This document shows positions 41,177-50,749 of a stretch of DNA of 64,000 nucleotides, in pieces (within the stretch, counting starts at the first letter, position 1; the number at the start of each line of letters is the position of its first letter). Made by a program: the position numbers and the translations under genes. Source of the stretch: Cocleimonas sp. Its GTDB lineage: Bacteria; Pseudomonadota; Gammaproteobacteria; Thiotrichales; Thiotrichaceae. The stretch is from NCBI GenBank assembly GCA_021647365.1, contig JAKIUW010000014.1, forward strand, positions 1 through 64,000. The letters are read 5' to 3'. The notes beneath the pieces are model-generated. The model did not search any database. It was not told the DNA's origin and saw only the letters and a list, made by a program, of their open reading frames with translations.

Positions 41177-42190
41177 ATGCCCCCAGCTACGCAGCCAGCA
41201 CAAACGAGTGTTCGAGTTAAGAGTGTTTCAAAATCTATTCATTCAGAACATCAAAAAACAAGTCCTACCTTAAAAGAATTAAAACCCACGGATAAAAAAG
41301 AGCCCGAAGGCCCACCGACAACCTCGGTTAAAAAAACGAGAGTACCCCGTAAAGAGTTAGATGCGATTCAGCTGTATCTCAAAGAAATTGAATTCTCTCC
41401 GTTATTAACACCAGAAGAAGAAGTGAAGTATGGTCGTTTAGCTCGTCTAGGTGATGAGGTAGGGCGACATAAGATGATTGTTTGTAATCTTCGTCTTGTG
41501 GTGAAGATTTCTCGTCGTTATATGAATCGTGGCCTTGCGCTTCCTGATTTGATTGAAGAAGGCAACTTGGGATTGATTCACGCGGTTGAAAAGTTTGATC
41601 CTGAACGGGGCTTTCGTTTTTCAACCTATGCAACTTGGTGGATTCGACAAAATATTGAACGCGCACTAATGAATCAATCACGCACGATTCGACTTCCCAT
41701 TCACATCAATAAAGAAATTAATCAATATTATCGAAAAGCACGAGAGCTGACCCAGCTTTATGGTGAAGAGCCAACGCTTGCAGAAGTTGCGCTTGCATTG
41801 GATAAGCCCTTAGAAAAATTACAAAAACTATTAAACTACGGTGAACGTGTCAGTTCATTGGATATTACTATCGGCAAGGAAGGTAATAGCCCGCTGGTAA
41901 ATTTCGTTTCTGAACAAAGCGAGCTAGAACCTGATGAAGCGATTAATGATGAAGCTGTACATGATTCTGTGGAAAGTTGGTTGCATCAATTAGATCCGAA
42001 ACAGCAAGAAGTTATTGTTAGACGTTTTGGATTGCATGGGCATGATAATTCAACACTTGCGCAAGTCGGTGAAGAGCTAGGTTTAACCCGCGAGCGTGTT
42101 AGACAAATCCAAATGGAAGCGCTAAGACGTTTACGCAGAATACTTGAGAATCAAGGTTTTTCTGAGGATATTCTCTTACAGGGCACTTAG
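41177..42190 (+). CDS. rpoS: RNA polymerase sigma factor RpoS
   Basis: 337-aa sigma-70 group 2 factor. After a disordered basic N-terminus (1-55) come region 1.2 (DAIQLYLKEIEFSPLLTPEE), region 2 (GLALPDLIEEGNLGLIHAVE, RFSTYATWWIRQNIERA), region 3 (IRLPIHINKEINQYYRKARE) and region 4 (LGLTRERVRQIQMEALRRLR). The sequence directs stationary-phase and stress transcription. GGAGAGTGATCT precedes the ATG. A C7 palindrome followed by six T probably terminates it. Confidence 0.95.
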   Translation: MPPATQPAQTSVRVKSVSKSIHSEHQKTSPTLKELKPTDKKEPEGPPTTSVKKTRVPRKELDAIQLYLKEIEFSPLLTPEEEVKYGRLARLGDEVGRHKMIVCNLRLVVKISRRYMNRGLALPDLIEEGNLGLIHAVEKFDPERGFRFSTYATWWIRQNIERALMNQSRTIRLPIHINKEINQYYRKARELTQLYGEEPTLAEVALALDKPLEKLQKLLNYGERVSSLDITIGKEGNSPLVNFVSEQSELEPDEAINDEAVHDSVESWLHQLDPKQQEVIVRRFGLHGHDNSTLAQVGEELGLTRERVRQIQMEALRRLRRILENQGFSEDILLQGT

Positions 42191-42207
42191 AATAGCTACT
42201 AGATACA

Positions 42208-42277
42208 AAGTACACCCCCCTAGTTTTACATGATGATTTATAAGCAATCATGTAAAACTAGGGGGGTGTGCTTTTTT
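42208..42277. repeat. C7 palindrome, type B/type B, usable as terminator of rpoS
   Basis: Left arm AAGTACAC, C-run, TAGTTTTACATGATGATT; right arm its near-perfect complement, AATCATGTAAAACTA, G-run, TGTGCTT. One mismatch (GTAC versus GTGC). The loop is about 10 nt. It is followed by TTTTTT, so it has the form of a strong intrinsic terminator on the plus strand. Confidence 0.93.
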
Positions 42278-42307
42278 ATGCGTTAGACTTAGAGCAACTA
42301 CTATTTT

Positions 42308-43921
42308 CTAGTCACTGCCACGCCTGATAGGATCAAGAATACTGTTTACTTTTGCTAAGCGCTCATCGGTATCAGGATAGTCTAGTGTGTAGTGCAAGCC
42401 GCGGCTTTCTTTGCGTTTTTGTGCTGAACGAATAATCAGTCTTGCAACTTCTGCTAAGTTTCTTAGCTCAATCAAATCCCCCGTTACACGGAAGTTTGAG
42501 TAATATTCATCAATCTCAGTAAGAAGCATTTCGATGCGATTCCTCGCGCGTTGTAATCGCTTAGATGTTCGTACAATACCGACATAATCCCACATAAAAC
42601 GACGTACTTCATCCCAGTTATGGTTGATGACTACGCGCTCATCGGAGTCGGTTACACGGCTTGCATCCCAGTCTGGGATATCTACTTCGTGATCGCTGTC
42701 TTTGGTTAAATCAAATTGCTCAGCAATAGCCTTGGAGGCAGCTTGTCCGTACACAACACATTCTAACAATGAATTGCTAGCCATGCGATTTGCGCCGTGC
42801 AAGCCTGTGAATGTGGTTTCACCAATGGCGTAGAGTCTATCAATATCGGTATGCCCTGAGTGGTCTACCATTATACCTCCGCAGGTATAATGTGCGGCCG
42901 GTACAACAGGTATGGGATCTTTGCTCATGTCGTAACCAAATTTACGGCACATGGCATAAACATTGGGAAAATGCTCCATAATAAATGCTTCTGATTTATG
43001 TGTAATGTCCAAGAATACAGAGTCAATTCCCAAGCGTTTCATCTCGTGATCGATGGAACGGGCAACAATATCTCGAGGAGCAAGGTCACCTCGAGGGTCG
43101 AATTTTTCCATGAAGTATGTTCCGTCAGGAAGCATCAAACGCCCCCCCTCACCGCGAACAGCTTCAGTAATCAAATTAGATTTTGCATGCGGATGATAAA
43201 GGCAGGTAGGATGAAACTGCATAAATTCCATATTGGCAACGCGGCAACCTGCGCGCCAACCCATGGCGATACCATCGCCGCTTGCTCCGTCTGGGTTACT
43301 GGTATAAAGATAAACTTTGCTAGCACCACCAGTAGCAAGCACGGTAAATTTTGATTGGAATGTGGTAATTTTTTCGTTTTCTGTGTTTAGCACATAAGCA
43401 CCTACACAGCGATTGTTTCGTTGCTGTAATTTTCGTGTAGTGATGAGATCAATAGCAATATGATATTCAAATAATACTATATTTTTCTGATCTTTAACCT
43501 TAGATACTAATGTTGTTTCTATCGCTCTACCGCTGGCATCGGCCGCGTGAGCAACACGTCGATTACTGTGTCCGCCTTCGCGTGTTAGATGCAAACCCGC
43601 AATACCTTCAACATCATTATCTTCACGGGTAAAAGGCACGCCTGCTTTGATGAGCCAGTCAATGGCCTCGGGACCTTTCTCAACAACATTGCGCACAACC
43701 TCTTCAATACAAAGACCGGCACCTGAATCTAGGGTGTCTTCTATATGTGATTCAAAAGAGTCTGCCTTGTCGAGCACAGCAGAAATGCCTCCTTGGGCAT
43801 AAAAGGTGCTACCTTCGGTGAGAGCGTCTTTGCTGAGAATGGCAATTTTCATGTGTTTGGGAAGGCTTAATGCGAGTGTAAGACCCGCTGCGCCACTACC
43901 AATAATAAGAACATCGTACAT
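42308..43921 (-). CDS. nadB: L-aspartate oxidase
   Basis: 537-aa FAD enzyme of NAD synthesis that oxidises aspartate to iminoaspartate for NadA. Motifs: dinucleotide site VLIIGSGAAGLTLALSLP, AQGGISAVL, SNRRVAHAADASGRAIE, MEFMQFHPTCLY and GLHGANRMASNSLLECVVYG. Same length as E. coli NadB (540). It is divergent from rpoE across 77 bp, the same arrangement as in E. coli and Pseudomonas. Confidence 0.97.
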   Translation of the reverse strand: MYDVLIIGSGAAGLTLALSLPKHMKIAILSKDALTEGSTFYAQGGISAVLDKADSFESHIEDTLDSGAGLCIEEVVRNVVEKGPEAIDWLIKAGVPFTREDNDVEGIAGLHLTREGGHSNRRVAHAADASGRAIETTLVSKVKDQKNIVLFEYHIAIDLITTRKLQQRNNRCVGAYVLNTENEKITTFQSKFTVLATGGASKVYLYTSNPDGASGDGIAMGWRAGCRVANMEFMQFHPTCLYHPHAKSNLITEAVRGEGGRLMLPDGTYFMEKFDPRGDLAPRDIVARSIDHEMKRLGIDSVFLDITHKSEAFIMEHFPNVYAMCRKFGYDMSKDPIPVVPAAHYTCGGIMVDHSGHTDIDRLYAIGETTFTGLHGANRMASNSLLECVVYGQAASKAIAEQFDLTKDSDHEVDIPDWDASRVTDSDERVVINHNWDEVRRFMWDYVGIVRTSKRLQRARNRIEMLLTEIDEYYSNFRVTGDLIELRNLAEVARLIIRSAQKRKESRGLHYTLDYPDTDERLAKVNSILDPIRRGSD

Positions 43922-43998
43922 TTAATAAAAAGCTCTAGGTTGTAATAGTTGTGTATTAGATTATCATACACGGAATAATTATTGTGTAGTTGAATTTA

Positions 43999-44574
43999 AT
44001 GGGCGTAAAGCAAACTGACTTAGAACTGGTAAGACGTGTACAAGCAGGGGATAAATCCGCTTTTGATGTGTTGGTGTTAAAATATCAGCAAAAGGTGATT
44101 AATCTTGTCACGCGTTATGTTCATGATCCACATATTGCTATGGATGTTTCTCAGGAATCATTTATCAAAGCATATCGAGGATTAGAGAATTTTCGTGGTG
44201 ATAGTGCTTTTTATACATGGTTGTATCGAATTTCTATTAATACGGCTAAGAACTATCTCGTGTCAAAAAATCGTCGCATGCCAGATGATGATATTGATGC
44301 GCAAGAAGCAGAACAATACGAAGGTGGTGGAAAGCTAAGAGAAATAAGTACACCTGAGCGTGAAGCGCTGTCTGATGAAATTCAGTTAACCGTACAAAGT
44401 GCGATTAATGCACTGCCGGACGATTTGCGCATTGCTATCACGCTGAGAGAGCTTGAAGGTCTAAGTTATGAAGAAATTTCAGAAACAATGGATTGCCCAA
44501 TAGGTACGGTTCGATCGCGAATATTTAGAGCACGTGAGTCGATTGAAAACGAGTTGGCTCCGTTATTAGAGTAG
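43999..44574 (+). CDS. rpoE: Extracytoplasmic stress sigma factor RpoE
   Basis: 191-aa ECF sigma factor of the RpoE/AlgU type. Region 2 (DVSQESFIKAYRGLENFRGD, TWLYRISINTAKNYLV) and region 4 (LRELEGLSYEEISETMDCPI, GTVRSRIFRARE) are intact. It is followed by rseA, rseB, rseC and mucD, the classical locus for envelope stress control. The ATG at 43999 is preferred to a TTG at 43990 because it gives the standard N-terminus; no strong ribosome site is visible for either. Confidence 0.95.
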   Translation: MGVKQTDLELVRRVQAGDKSAFDVLVLKYQQKVINLVTRYVHDPHIAMDVSQESFIKAYRGLENFRGDSAFYTWLYRISINTAKNYLVSKNRRMPDDDIDAQEAEQYEGGGKLREISTPEREALSDEIQLTVQSAINALPDDLRIAITLRELEGLSYEEISETMDCPIGTVRSRIFRARESIENELAPLLE

Positions 44575-44690
44575 GGTTGAATAACGTGATAACAGTATAA
44601 TTCAGCAGGACCTAAGTTCGATTGTTGTATGATCTAAAGAGTTTAATTAAGGTACTTTGAAAACTAATCGAAATTTAGTAATAGATTGGT

Positions 44691-44717
44691 GAACTTAATG
44701 GTTTAGTTTTTGTCTCT
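44691..44717 (+). promoter_or_regulatory. Candidate sigma-E promoter before rseA
   Basis: GAACTT (44691-44696), a 16-bp spacer and TCTCT (44713-44717) resemble the sigma-E consensus GAACTT-N16-TCTGA with one mismatch in the -10. It lies in the 204-bp rpoE-rseA gap, where it would let sigma-E boost its own anti-sigma factor. Confidence 0.5.
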
Positions 44718-44778
44718 TAATATAAGAGAGTATTAATGCATTTAAAGCATGTATAACTAAATGAATAATGGATGAAAA

Positions 44779-45441
44779 ATGAGCAACAGTAAAAAAGAAT
44801 CTAATGGGGTAGATCAGCAGGTGTCTTTAACAGAGCATCTATCTGCATTATTTGATGATGAAGCAGGGCCTTTTGAGCAAAGGCGTGTATTGGATGAATT
44901 AAAAGGCAATGACAAATTGTGTAAAAGCCTTTCTCATTTTGCGTTGATAGGTGAGACCATGCGATCAAGGACATCGGTCGCTGTTGCGGATGACAATTTC
45001 CTGGCGGGTATACATGCACATATAGATGCAGAGCCTGCATATAATAAAGTTCAATTTGAAGAAAATATAATCTCTTCAACAAATGATGCAACAAATCTAG
45101 TGGCAAAAAAACAGAGATCATGGCTTCGCCCTGTTGGTGGTTTTGCACTGGCAGCTTCTGTTGCTGCGATATCGGTTATTGGTATTCAAAATTATCAACA
45201 AGCTGATCAGTCGACTGGAACTATCGTTATGACCCAAGATGTAAAAGTAGTAAAACCATCGCAAGTAGCTACGGTTGTAGAAGGTGCTGCTAGTAAAATG
45301 AATGCTAGGCATGAATATCGTCAGGCTAATACCCATGCTCGTTCATTCTTAAAGCGCTATGTTGATAGCCATATGGAATATGCATCAACCTCAACATTTG
45401 TTCCTTCTGTTCGTGTTATCGCTTATGCGGATTATAAATAA
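44779..45441 (+). CDS. rseA: Anti-sigma-E factor RseA
   Basis: 220-aa inner membrane protein that binds RpoE. The cytoplasmic N-terminal domain (residues 14-85, TEHLSALFDDEAGPFEQRRV) matches RseA_N, a membrane segment is at about 116-136 (FALAASVAAISVIGIQ), and the rest is periplasmic, where DegS-like cleavage would act. It follows rpoE after a longer than usual gap (204 bp) and overlaps rseB by 1 bp. Confidence 0.93.
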   Translation: MSNSKKESNGVDQQVSLTEHLSALFDDEAGPFEQRRVLDELKGNDKLCKSLSHFALIGETMRSRTSVAVADDNFLAGIHAHIDAEPAYNKVQFEENIISSTNDATNLVAKKQRSWLRPVGGFALAASVAAISVIGIQNYQQADQSTGTIVMTQDVKVVKPSQVATVVEGAASKMNARHEYRQANTHARSFLKRYVDSHMEYASTSTFVPSVRVIAYADYK

Positions 45442-46499
45442 TGAATACTAGTTTGAAATACCCTTCTCTCAAGTCCTTTACAAAGGTGAATGGGCTGGTT
45501 GTCGTTTTGTCTTTGTTCCTCACGCCTGCGGTGTATGCTGATGAAGCAGCGGTGGAACTGTTAAATAGAATGAATAGAGCATTACATGAGTTAAACTATA
45601 ATGGAACGTTAGCCTATTTAAAGGGTGATGCGCTTTCTAGTTTACACATCGAACATTCTGTTCGTAATGGTGTTAAAACAGAGCGTGTTGTACGTTTAAA
45701 TGAAGAAGGAAATGAAGTATCACGAGAACTACAAGGTTTCTCATTAGCATCGATTCCACGCATTAGCCCCGAAATGAATGCAGTTTACTCTTTTGATATG
45801 GGACGTGAAAATCGTATTGCGAATATTTCCTGCCGTATTATCACAGCACGCCCTAAAGACCGGAAACGCTATTTACAAAAGTATTGTATAGATACCAAAA
45901 CAGGGATGTTGCTTGATTATATGCTAGTGGGAAAATCACATAAGCCTGTTGAGCAGTTTATGTTTACAAGTATAAAAATATCATTGCCAGAAAAGTCCAT
46001 CGAAGAACCACTTGTAAAAAATAAAGATTCACAAGTAGTGATTAGTAATGTCCCTACGGAAATTGCTAATCAGGTTGTTGCACCAGTGATTGCGACAAAA
46101 GATAGTTCAGTCATGCCTGTTAAGATTTCAGCTAAAAAATTGACTTCTGTACTGCAAGAGAAATCAATCCTTCGGCAGTTACCAAATACTAATTTGGATG
46201 ATGGGTGGGTGATGGAATCACTTCCGGTAGGCTTTGAAATTATGCAAGCACCTTCAATGAAGCCCTCTAAAGTTAGAGGTGACGAAACTAAGCATTATGT
46301 TGTTTCTGATGGTTTGAGTTCTTTGTCTGTATTTGTTTCTCCATTAACATCTGTGGATGCAGGGATTGGTTCAGTGAAAATAAATTCAGGTGCTTTGAAT
46401 GTTGTCACACAAGAAAAAAATGATCATATTATTACTGTAGTGGGTGAAGTACCTGAAAGTACATTACGTAATATTATTAATAACCTTCAAAAAAAATAA
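45441..46499 (+). CDS. rseB: Sigma-E regulatory protein RseB
   Basis: 352-aa periplasmic protein that shields RseA from proteolysis and senses mislocalised lipoproteins or LPS. After a signal peptide (to about residue 33, VYA-DE) come the N-terminal LolA/B-like domain (AVELLNRMNRALHELNYNGT, VRLNEEGNEVSREL) and the C-terminal domain (DDGWVMESLPVGFEIMQAPS). A linker of about 60 residues separates them. Normal order and length. Confidence 0.93.
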   Translation: MNTSLKYPSLKSFTKVNGLVVVLSLFLTPAVYADEAAVELLNRMNRALHELNYNGTLAYLKGDALSSLHIEHSVRNGVKTERVVRLNEEGNEVSRELQGFSLASIPRISPEMNAVYSFDMGRENRIANISCRIITARPKDRKRYLQKYCIDTKTGMLLDYMLVGKSHKPVEQFMFTSIKISLPEKSIEEPLVKNKDSQVVISNVPTEIANQVVAPVIATKDSSVMPVKISAKKLTSVLQEKSILRQLPNTNLDDGWVMESLPVGFEIMQAPSMKPSKVRGDETKHYVVSDGLSSLSVFVSPLTSVDAGIGSVKINSGALNVVTQEKNDHIITVVGEVPESTLRNIINNLQKK

Positions 46500-46542
46500 T
46501 AGATGCTACCCATTAGCTAGAGTAGATTAAGGTTATTCAACC

Positions 46543-46983
46543 ATGCCACAAGAAACAGCAGAAGTAGCTTATATTGAAGGCAAGCATGCATTTTTGAAAT
46601 CAGTTAATAAGTCGTCCTGTGGCGAATGCTCATCTAAAGCATCGTGTGGTAGTGTAAAATTATTTAAGTCTACTATAGATACAGAGTACACAATAAAAGT
46701 AGAAAATAGCCTAGATTTAAAGGCAGGGGATTCTGTTCACATAGGCTTGGCTCCGAGTAAACTTATTCAGGGGACATTGCTAGTCTATATTTCCCCCATA
46801 TTTTCTCTTTTTCTTTTTGCCGCATTAGGTAAACTATGGGGCGGGGAAGGCTTCAGTATATTGGCGGGCTTAGGTGGTTTATTTGTAGCATTGCTATTGG
46901 TTAAAAAGTATATTGCTCAAAAAGCTATTACAGAACGATTTTCACCAAAAATTCTTGCTAAGATTGATACAATAAAAGACTAG
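46543..46983 (+). CDS. rseC: RseC/MucC-family membrane protein
   Basis: 146-aa inner membrane protein with an N-terminal Cys motif (C26-G-E-C29 and C35) and two membrane segments (about 82-101 and 106-125). RseC modulates sigma-E weakly and is linked to electron transport (Rsx) and SoxR reduction in E. coli. It follows rseB in the conserved order; a C7-like variant lies between it and mucD. Confidence 0.9.
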   Translation: MPQETAEVAYIEGKHAFLKSVNKSSCGECSSKASCGSVKLFKSTIDTEYTIKVENSLDLKAGDSVHIGLAPSKLIQGTLLVYISPIFSLFLFAALGKLWGGEGFSILAGLGGLFVALLLVKKYIAQKAITERFSPKILAKIDTIKD

Positions 46984-47049
46984 ACTTTTTAAGTAGAACT
47001 TCATGAGACTTATGTATGGACGTTTCATATGCTAGTTTATAATAAATTA

Positions 47050-47074
47050 AAGCACACCCCCTTGGTTTTACATG
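47050..47074 (-). repeat. C7 repeat unit, third type (CTTGG)
   Basis: AAGCACACCCCCTTGG then TTTTACATG. The middle differs from types A and B (five C, then TTGG). Single unit in the rseC-mucD gap. Confidence 0.8.
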
Positions 47075-47150
47075 GTTGCTATATTTAGCATTAGCGCTAA
47101 AAAGTTATGTGTGAAAAAGGCTTAGCAAATTAAAATATACAGAGAGTAAT

Positions 47151-48629
47151 ATGATGTTATCCAACAAAAGTATAATGATAAAAAAAGTATTACAGAGCAC
47201 AGTATTTTTATTGTTATTTTTTATTTTTCAGTCTAGTGCTGTTTCAGCAGAACTCCCTGATTTTACGAAATTGGTTGAGGTTCACAGTAGTGCCGTTGTT
47301 AATATTAGCACCACAAAAAAACCCAAAATGCGTAAGTCTTTTAGTCATGATTTCTCTGGTGGTGACAAGAATGAAATGCTCGATGAGCTGATGCGTCGTT
47401 TTTTTGATCGCCGTGGTGAAGGTTCTGGAGGCTTTTCAGAAGAGGATGAGTCACATTCTTTGGGTTCTGGTTTTATCGTGTCTAAAGATGGCTATGTCGT
47501 TACTAATCATCATGTAATTGCTGGTGCGGATGAAATTATTGTCAAATTAAGTGACCGTCGTGAATTGGTTGCTAAAGTAATTGGTAGCGATAAGCGAAGC
47601 GATGTTGCACTGCTTAAAGTAGATGCAGATAATTTGCCTGTTCTTGAAACAGGAAGTTCCGAAGCATTAAAAGTAGGTGAGTGGGTTGTTGCGATAGGGT
47701 CACCTTTTGGTTTTGACCATAGTGTAACAGCAGGTATTGTTAGTGCCAAAGGCCGTAGTTTACCCACAGAAAACTATGTTCCTTTTATTCAAACCGATGT
47801 GGCTATTAACCCTGGTAACTCAGGTGGACCCTTGTTTAATATGAAGGGGCAAGTTGTGGGAATTAACTCACAAATTTATAGTCGTACAGGTGGTTTCATG
47901 GGGGTTTCTTTTGCAATTCCTGTTGATGTTGCTAAAAGAGTTGTCGAGCAGTTAAAGAATAAAGGAAAAGTATCAAGAGGTTGGTTGGGTGTTTATATTC
48001 AAGAAGTAACGCGTGAGCTAGCTTTGTCTTTTGGGCTTGATAAGCCTCATGGTGCATTAGTTGTTGAGGTTATGAAAGAAGGGCCTGCAAAAGGGATATT
48101 AAAGCAAGGTGATATCGTTTTAGAATTTGACGGTAAGTTTGTAAAGAATGCTTCAGCATTACCTGTATTGGTTGGTTCAACATCCATCGAAGAATCGATT
48201 GATATAAAAATCAAAAGAGGGGGTGTTACTCAAACCTTAAGCCTTAAACTAGCTGAGTTACCTAGCGATGACGAGATTGATAAACCAGTTAAAAAAAGCA
48301 TAAAACCTAAAAAAGAAGAAAAAGTTGTTTTAGGAATGGATCTTGCAAAGTTGGATGATGCCGCAAAGAAATCATTGGATATTGAGGGTGGGATTTTAGT
48401 AAAAAGTATTAAAGGTAAGACGGCTCGTAATGCGGGTATTGAGCGTGGTGATATATTATTAATGCTCAAAGATGAGAATATTGATAGTGTAGAGAGTTTT
48501 AGAATATTATCAAAAGACTTAGTGGTTGGTAAGACATACGCTTTATTAGTCTTTCGAGAAGGTTCTGCAAGATTTTTAACGCTGAAAATTGAAGAAGAAA
48601 AAGAAACAAAGAAAGAACCAGCTAAGTGA
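47151..48629 (+). CDS. mucD: DegP/MucD-family periplasmic serine protease
   Basis: 492-aa HtrA protease-chaperone. A signal peptide (about 1-33) precedes the trypsin-like domain with H121 (TNHHVI), D151 (RSDVALLKV) and S224 (NPGNSGGPL), then two PDZ domains (about 280-370, including GALVVEVMKEGPAKGILKQG, and 390-480, GGILVKSIKGKTARNAGIER). MucD in Pseudomonas lies in the same algU-muc locus and is the DegP counterpart. Two ATGs are adjacent at the start. Confidence 0.95.
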   Translation: MMLSNKSIMIKKVLQSTVFLLLFFIFQSSAVSAELPDFTKLVEVHSSAVVNISTTKKPKMRKSFSHDFSGGDKNEMLDELMRRFFDRRGEGSGGFSEEDESHSLGSGFIVSKDGYVVTNHHVIAGADEIIVKLSDRRELVAKVIGSDKRSDVALLKVDADNLPVLETGSSEALKVGEWVVAIGSPFGFDHSVTAGIVSAKGRSLPTENYVPFIQTDVAINPGNSGGPLFNMKGQVVGINSQIYSRTGGFMGVSFAIPVDVAKRVVEQLKNKGKVSRGWLGVYIQEVTRELALSFGLDKPHGALVVEVMKEGPAKGILKQGDIVLEFDGKFVKNASALPVLVGSTSIEESIDIKIKRGGVTQTLSLKLAELPSDDEIDKPVKKSIKPKKEEKVVLGMDLAKLDDAAKKSLDIEGGILVKSIKGKTARNAGIERGDILLMLKDENIDSVESFRILSKDLVVGKTYALLVFREGSARFLTLKIEEEKETKKEPAK

Positions 48630-48657
48630 GTATAACTCTGTATTGCAATAAACCGTA

Positions 48658-48906
48658 ATGCCCATACTCACACCTCACCTTATAGTGTATTATCGCGATG
48701 GCTGCCACCTGTGTGAACAGGTAGTGGCTTCTTTGTTTCAGCTTCAAAAAGAGTTGGGATATGAGATTGAGCAGATAGATATAGATACTAATCCAGTGCT
48801 ACGCGAAAGATATAACGTTGATGTCCCTGTAGTGATTTACCAAGGTGAAGTTGTTTTCTATCATTTCTTTGATGAAGTAGAGCTGAGAAAATCACTCGCT
48901 ACATAA
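48658..48906 (+). CDS. Glutaredoxin-like protein (DUF836/GlrX type)
   Basis: 82-aa thioredoxin-fold protein with CHLC active site (C16, C19) and IDIDTNPVLRERYNVDVPVV, the cis-Pro motif. This glutaredoxin-like type commonly sits between mucD and lepA in Pseudomonas and relatives. Redox partner unknown. It starts 28 bp after mucD and leads into lepA. Confidence 0.9.
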   Translation: MPILTPHLIVYYRDGCHLCEQVVASLFQLQKELGYEIEQIDIDTNPVLRERYNVDVPVVIYQGEVVFYHFFDEVELRKSLAT

Positions 48907-48929
48907 AAACTTTGTATATAGAAAAAAAT

Positions 48930-50732
48930 ATGGCTGAAGCAAACCAAAATATAAGAAATTTTTCAATTATTGCCCATATTGATCACGGCAAATCCACAAT
49001 ATCTGATCGGTTTATTCAAACCTGTGAGGGTTTATCTGAACGAGAAATGGATTCACAGGTGCTGGATTCAATGGACATTGAGCGTGAGCGTGGCATTACC
49101 ATCAAAGCACAAAGTGTTTCTTTAGACTTTCATTCAAAAGATGGAGAGACTTATCATTTAAACTTTATTGATACTCCTGGTCACGTTGATTTCTCTTATG
49201 AAGTTTCACGTTCATTGTCTGCTTGTGAAGGTGCGCTGTTGGTAGTAGATGCATCGCAAGGTGTTGAGGCTCAAAGTGTTGCCAACTGTTATACCGCCAT
49301 TGATCTTGATTTAGAAGTTGTGCCTGTTTTAAATAAAATAGATTTGCCTGCTGCTGATGTTGATCGTGTTTCACAAGAAATTGAAGAAATTATTGGTATT
49401 GATGCCACTGATGCTATTCATGTGAGTGGCAAAACAGGTGTGGGCATTGAAGAATTACTGGAACAATTGGTTGAGCGTATTCCTCCGCCAAAGGGCGACC
49501 CAGATGCGCCTTTGAAGGCTTTGATTATAGATTCGTGGTTTGATAATTATTTAGGTGTGGTTTCATTAGTGCGCGTTATTGATGGGCGTATTGGTAAGAA
49601 GACTAAAATAATGCCAATGTCGACAAAACAAGAGTACCAAGTTGATCATGTGGGAATTTTCACCCCAAAACGTAAAGATAAAGATGAGTTGTTGCCGGGT
49701 GAAGTGGGCTTTGTTATTGCTGGTATCAAAGACATTGAAGCGGCAAAAGTGGGTGATACTTTTACCACCGTAAAGAATTCTGCAACTAAACCATTGCAAG
49801 GGTTTAAAGAAATACAGCCGCGCGTATTTTCCGGGATGTTCCCAGTGAGTGCAGAGGATTATGAGAATCTGCGTGATGCATTAGATAAGTTAAGTCTCAA
49901 TGATGCATCGCTACACTATGAGCCAGAAACATCCCAAGCTTTGGGTTTTGGTTTTCGCTGTGGTTTTCTCGGCATGTTACACATGGAGATTGTTCAGGAG
50001 CGACTAGAGCGCGAATATGACCTTGACTTGATTACTACTGCGCCATCGGTAATCTATGAAGTGGTGACAACCAAGGGTGAAACCATAAAAGTCCATAATC
50101 CCGCAGACTTGCCTGCTATCAATCACATCGAAGAGATTCGTGAACCTATTATTCGTGGCACGATTATGATGCCACAAGAATATGTGGGGAATGTAATTTC
50201 ACTGTGTATCGAAAAGCGGGGTGTGCAAAAAGAAATGCAGTATCTTGGTAATCAAGTCACGCTTACTTATGATTTACCCTTGAGTGAAGTAGTTTTGGAT
50301 TTCTTTGATCGACTTAAATCAGTGAGCCGTGGTTATGCTTCTTTTGATTATGAGCTTGATCGTTTTGAAACCGCTCCTTTAGTAAAAGTAGATATTTTAA
50401 TCAATGGCGAGCCTGTCGATGCATTATCGATTATTGTGCATAAAGACTTTTCTCAAAATAGAGGCAGGGTGTTGGTTGAGCGTATGAAAGAAGTTATTCA
50501 GCGCCAAATGTTTGATGTGGCCATACAAGCTGCAATTGGTGGAAATATTATAGCCCGCTCAAATGTAAAAGCATTGCGTAAAAATGTAACGGCTAAATGT
50601 TACGGTGGTGACATTTCTCGTAAACGCAAACTTTTAGAAAAACAAAAAGCAGGTAAAAAGCGTATGAAACAAGTGGGTAATGTTGAAATACCACAAGAAG
50701 CATTTTTGGCAGTGCTAAAAAGAGATGATTAA
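48930..50732 (+). CDS. lepA: Elongation factor 4 (LepA)
   Basis: 600-aa translational GTPase. GTP-binding motifs are AHIDHGKST (G1), DTPGHVDF (G3) and NKIDLP (G4). The C-terminal LepA-specific part is in place (RRGVQ-like KRGVQKEMQYLG, KRMKQVGNVEIPQEAF). The ATG at 48930 gives the usual N-terminus MAEANQNIRNFSIIAHIDHG; an upstream TTG is ignored. It begins the lepA-lepB-DUF4845-rnc-era-recO-pdxJ-acpS block. Confidence 0.97.
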   Translation: MAEANQNIRNFSIIAHIDHGKSTISDRFIQTCEGLSEREMDSQVLDSMDIERERGITIKAQSVSLDFHSKDGETYHLNFIDTPGHVDFSYEVSRSLSACEGALLVVDASQGVEAQSVANCYTAIDLDLEVVPVLNKIDLPAADVDRVSQEIEEIIGIDATDAIHVSGKTGVGIEELLEQLVERIPPPKGDPDAPLKALIIDSWFDNYLGVVSLVRVIDGRIGKKTKIMPMSTKQEYQVDHVGIFTPKRKDKDELLPGEVGFVIAGIKDIEAAKVGDTFTTVKNSATKPLQGFKEIQPRVFSGMFPVSAEDYENLRDALDKLSLNDASLHYEPETSQALGFGFRCGFLGMLHMEIVQERLEREYDLDLITTAPSVIYEVVTTKGETIKVHNPADLPAINHIEEIREPIIRGTIMMPQEYVGNVISLCIEKRGVQKEMQYLGNQVTLTYDLPLSEVVLDFFDRLKSVSRGYASFDYELDRFETAPLVKVDILINGEPVDALSIIVHKDFSQNRGRVLVERMKEVIQRQMFDVAIQAAIGGNIIARSNVKALRKNVTAKCYGGDISRKRKLLEKQKAGKKRMKQVGNVEIPQEAFLAVLKRDD

Positions 50733-50749
50733 TCAGAGGCTTCTTAAAT

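Noticed and set aside
39858..42190. NlpD-rpoS pair
   Set aside because: The M23 protein is divergent, has no LysM domain or lipobox, so it is not a typical NlpD.
46996..47022. Sigma-E promoter before mucD
   Set aside because: A GAACTT is present, but no TCTGA-like -10 at the right distance.
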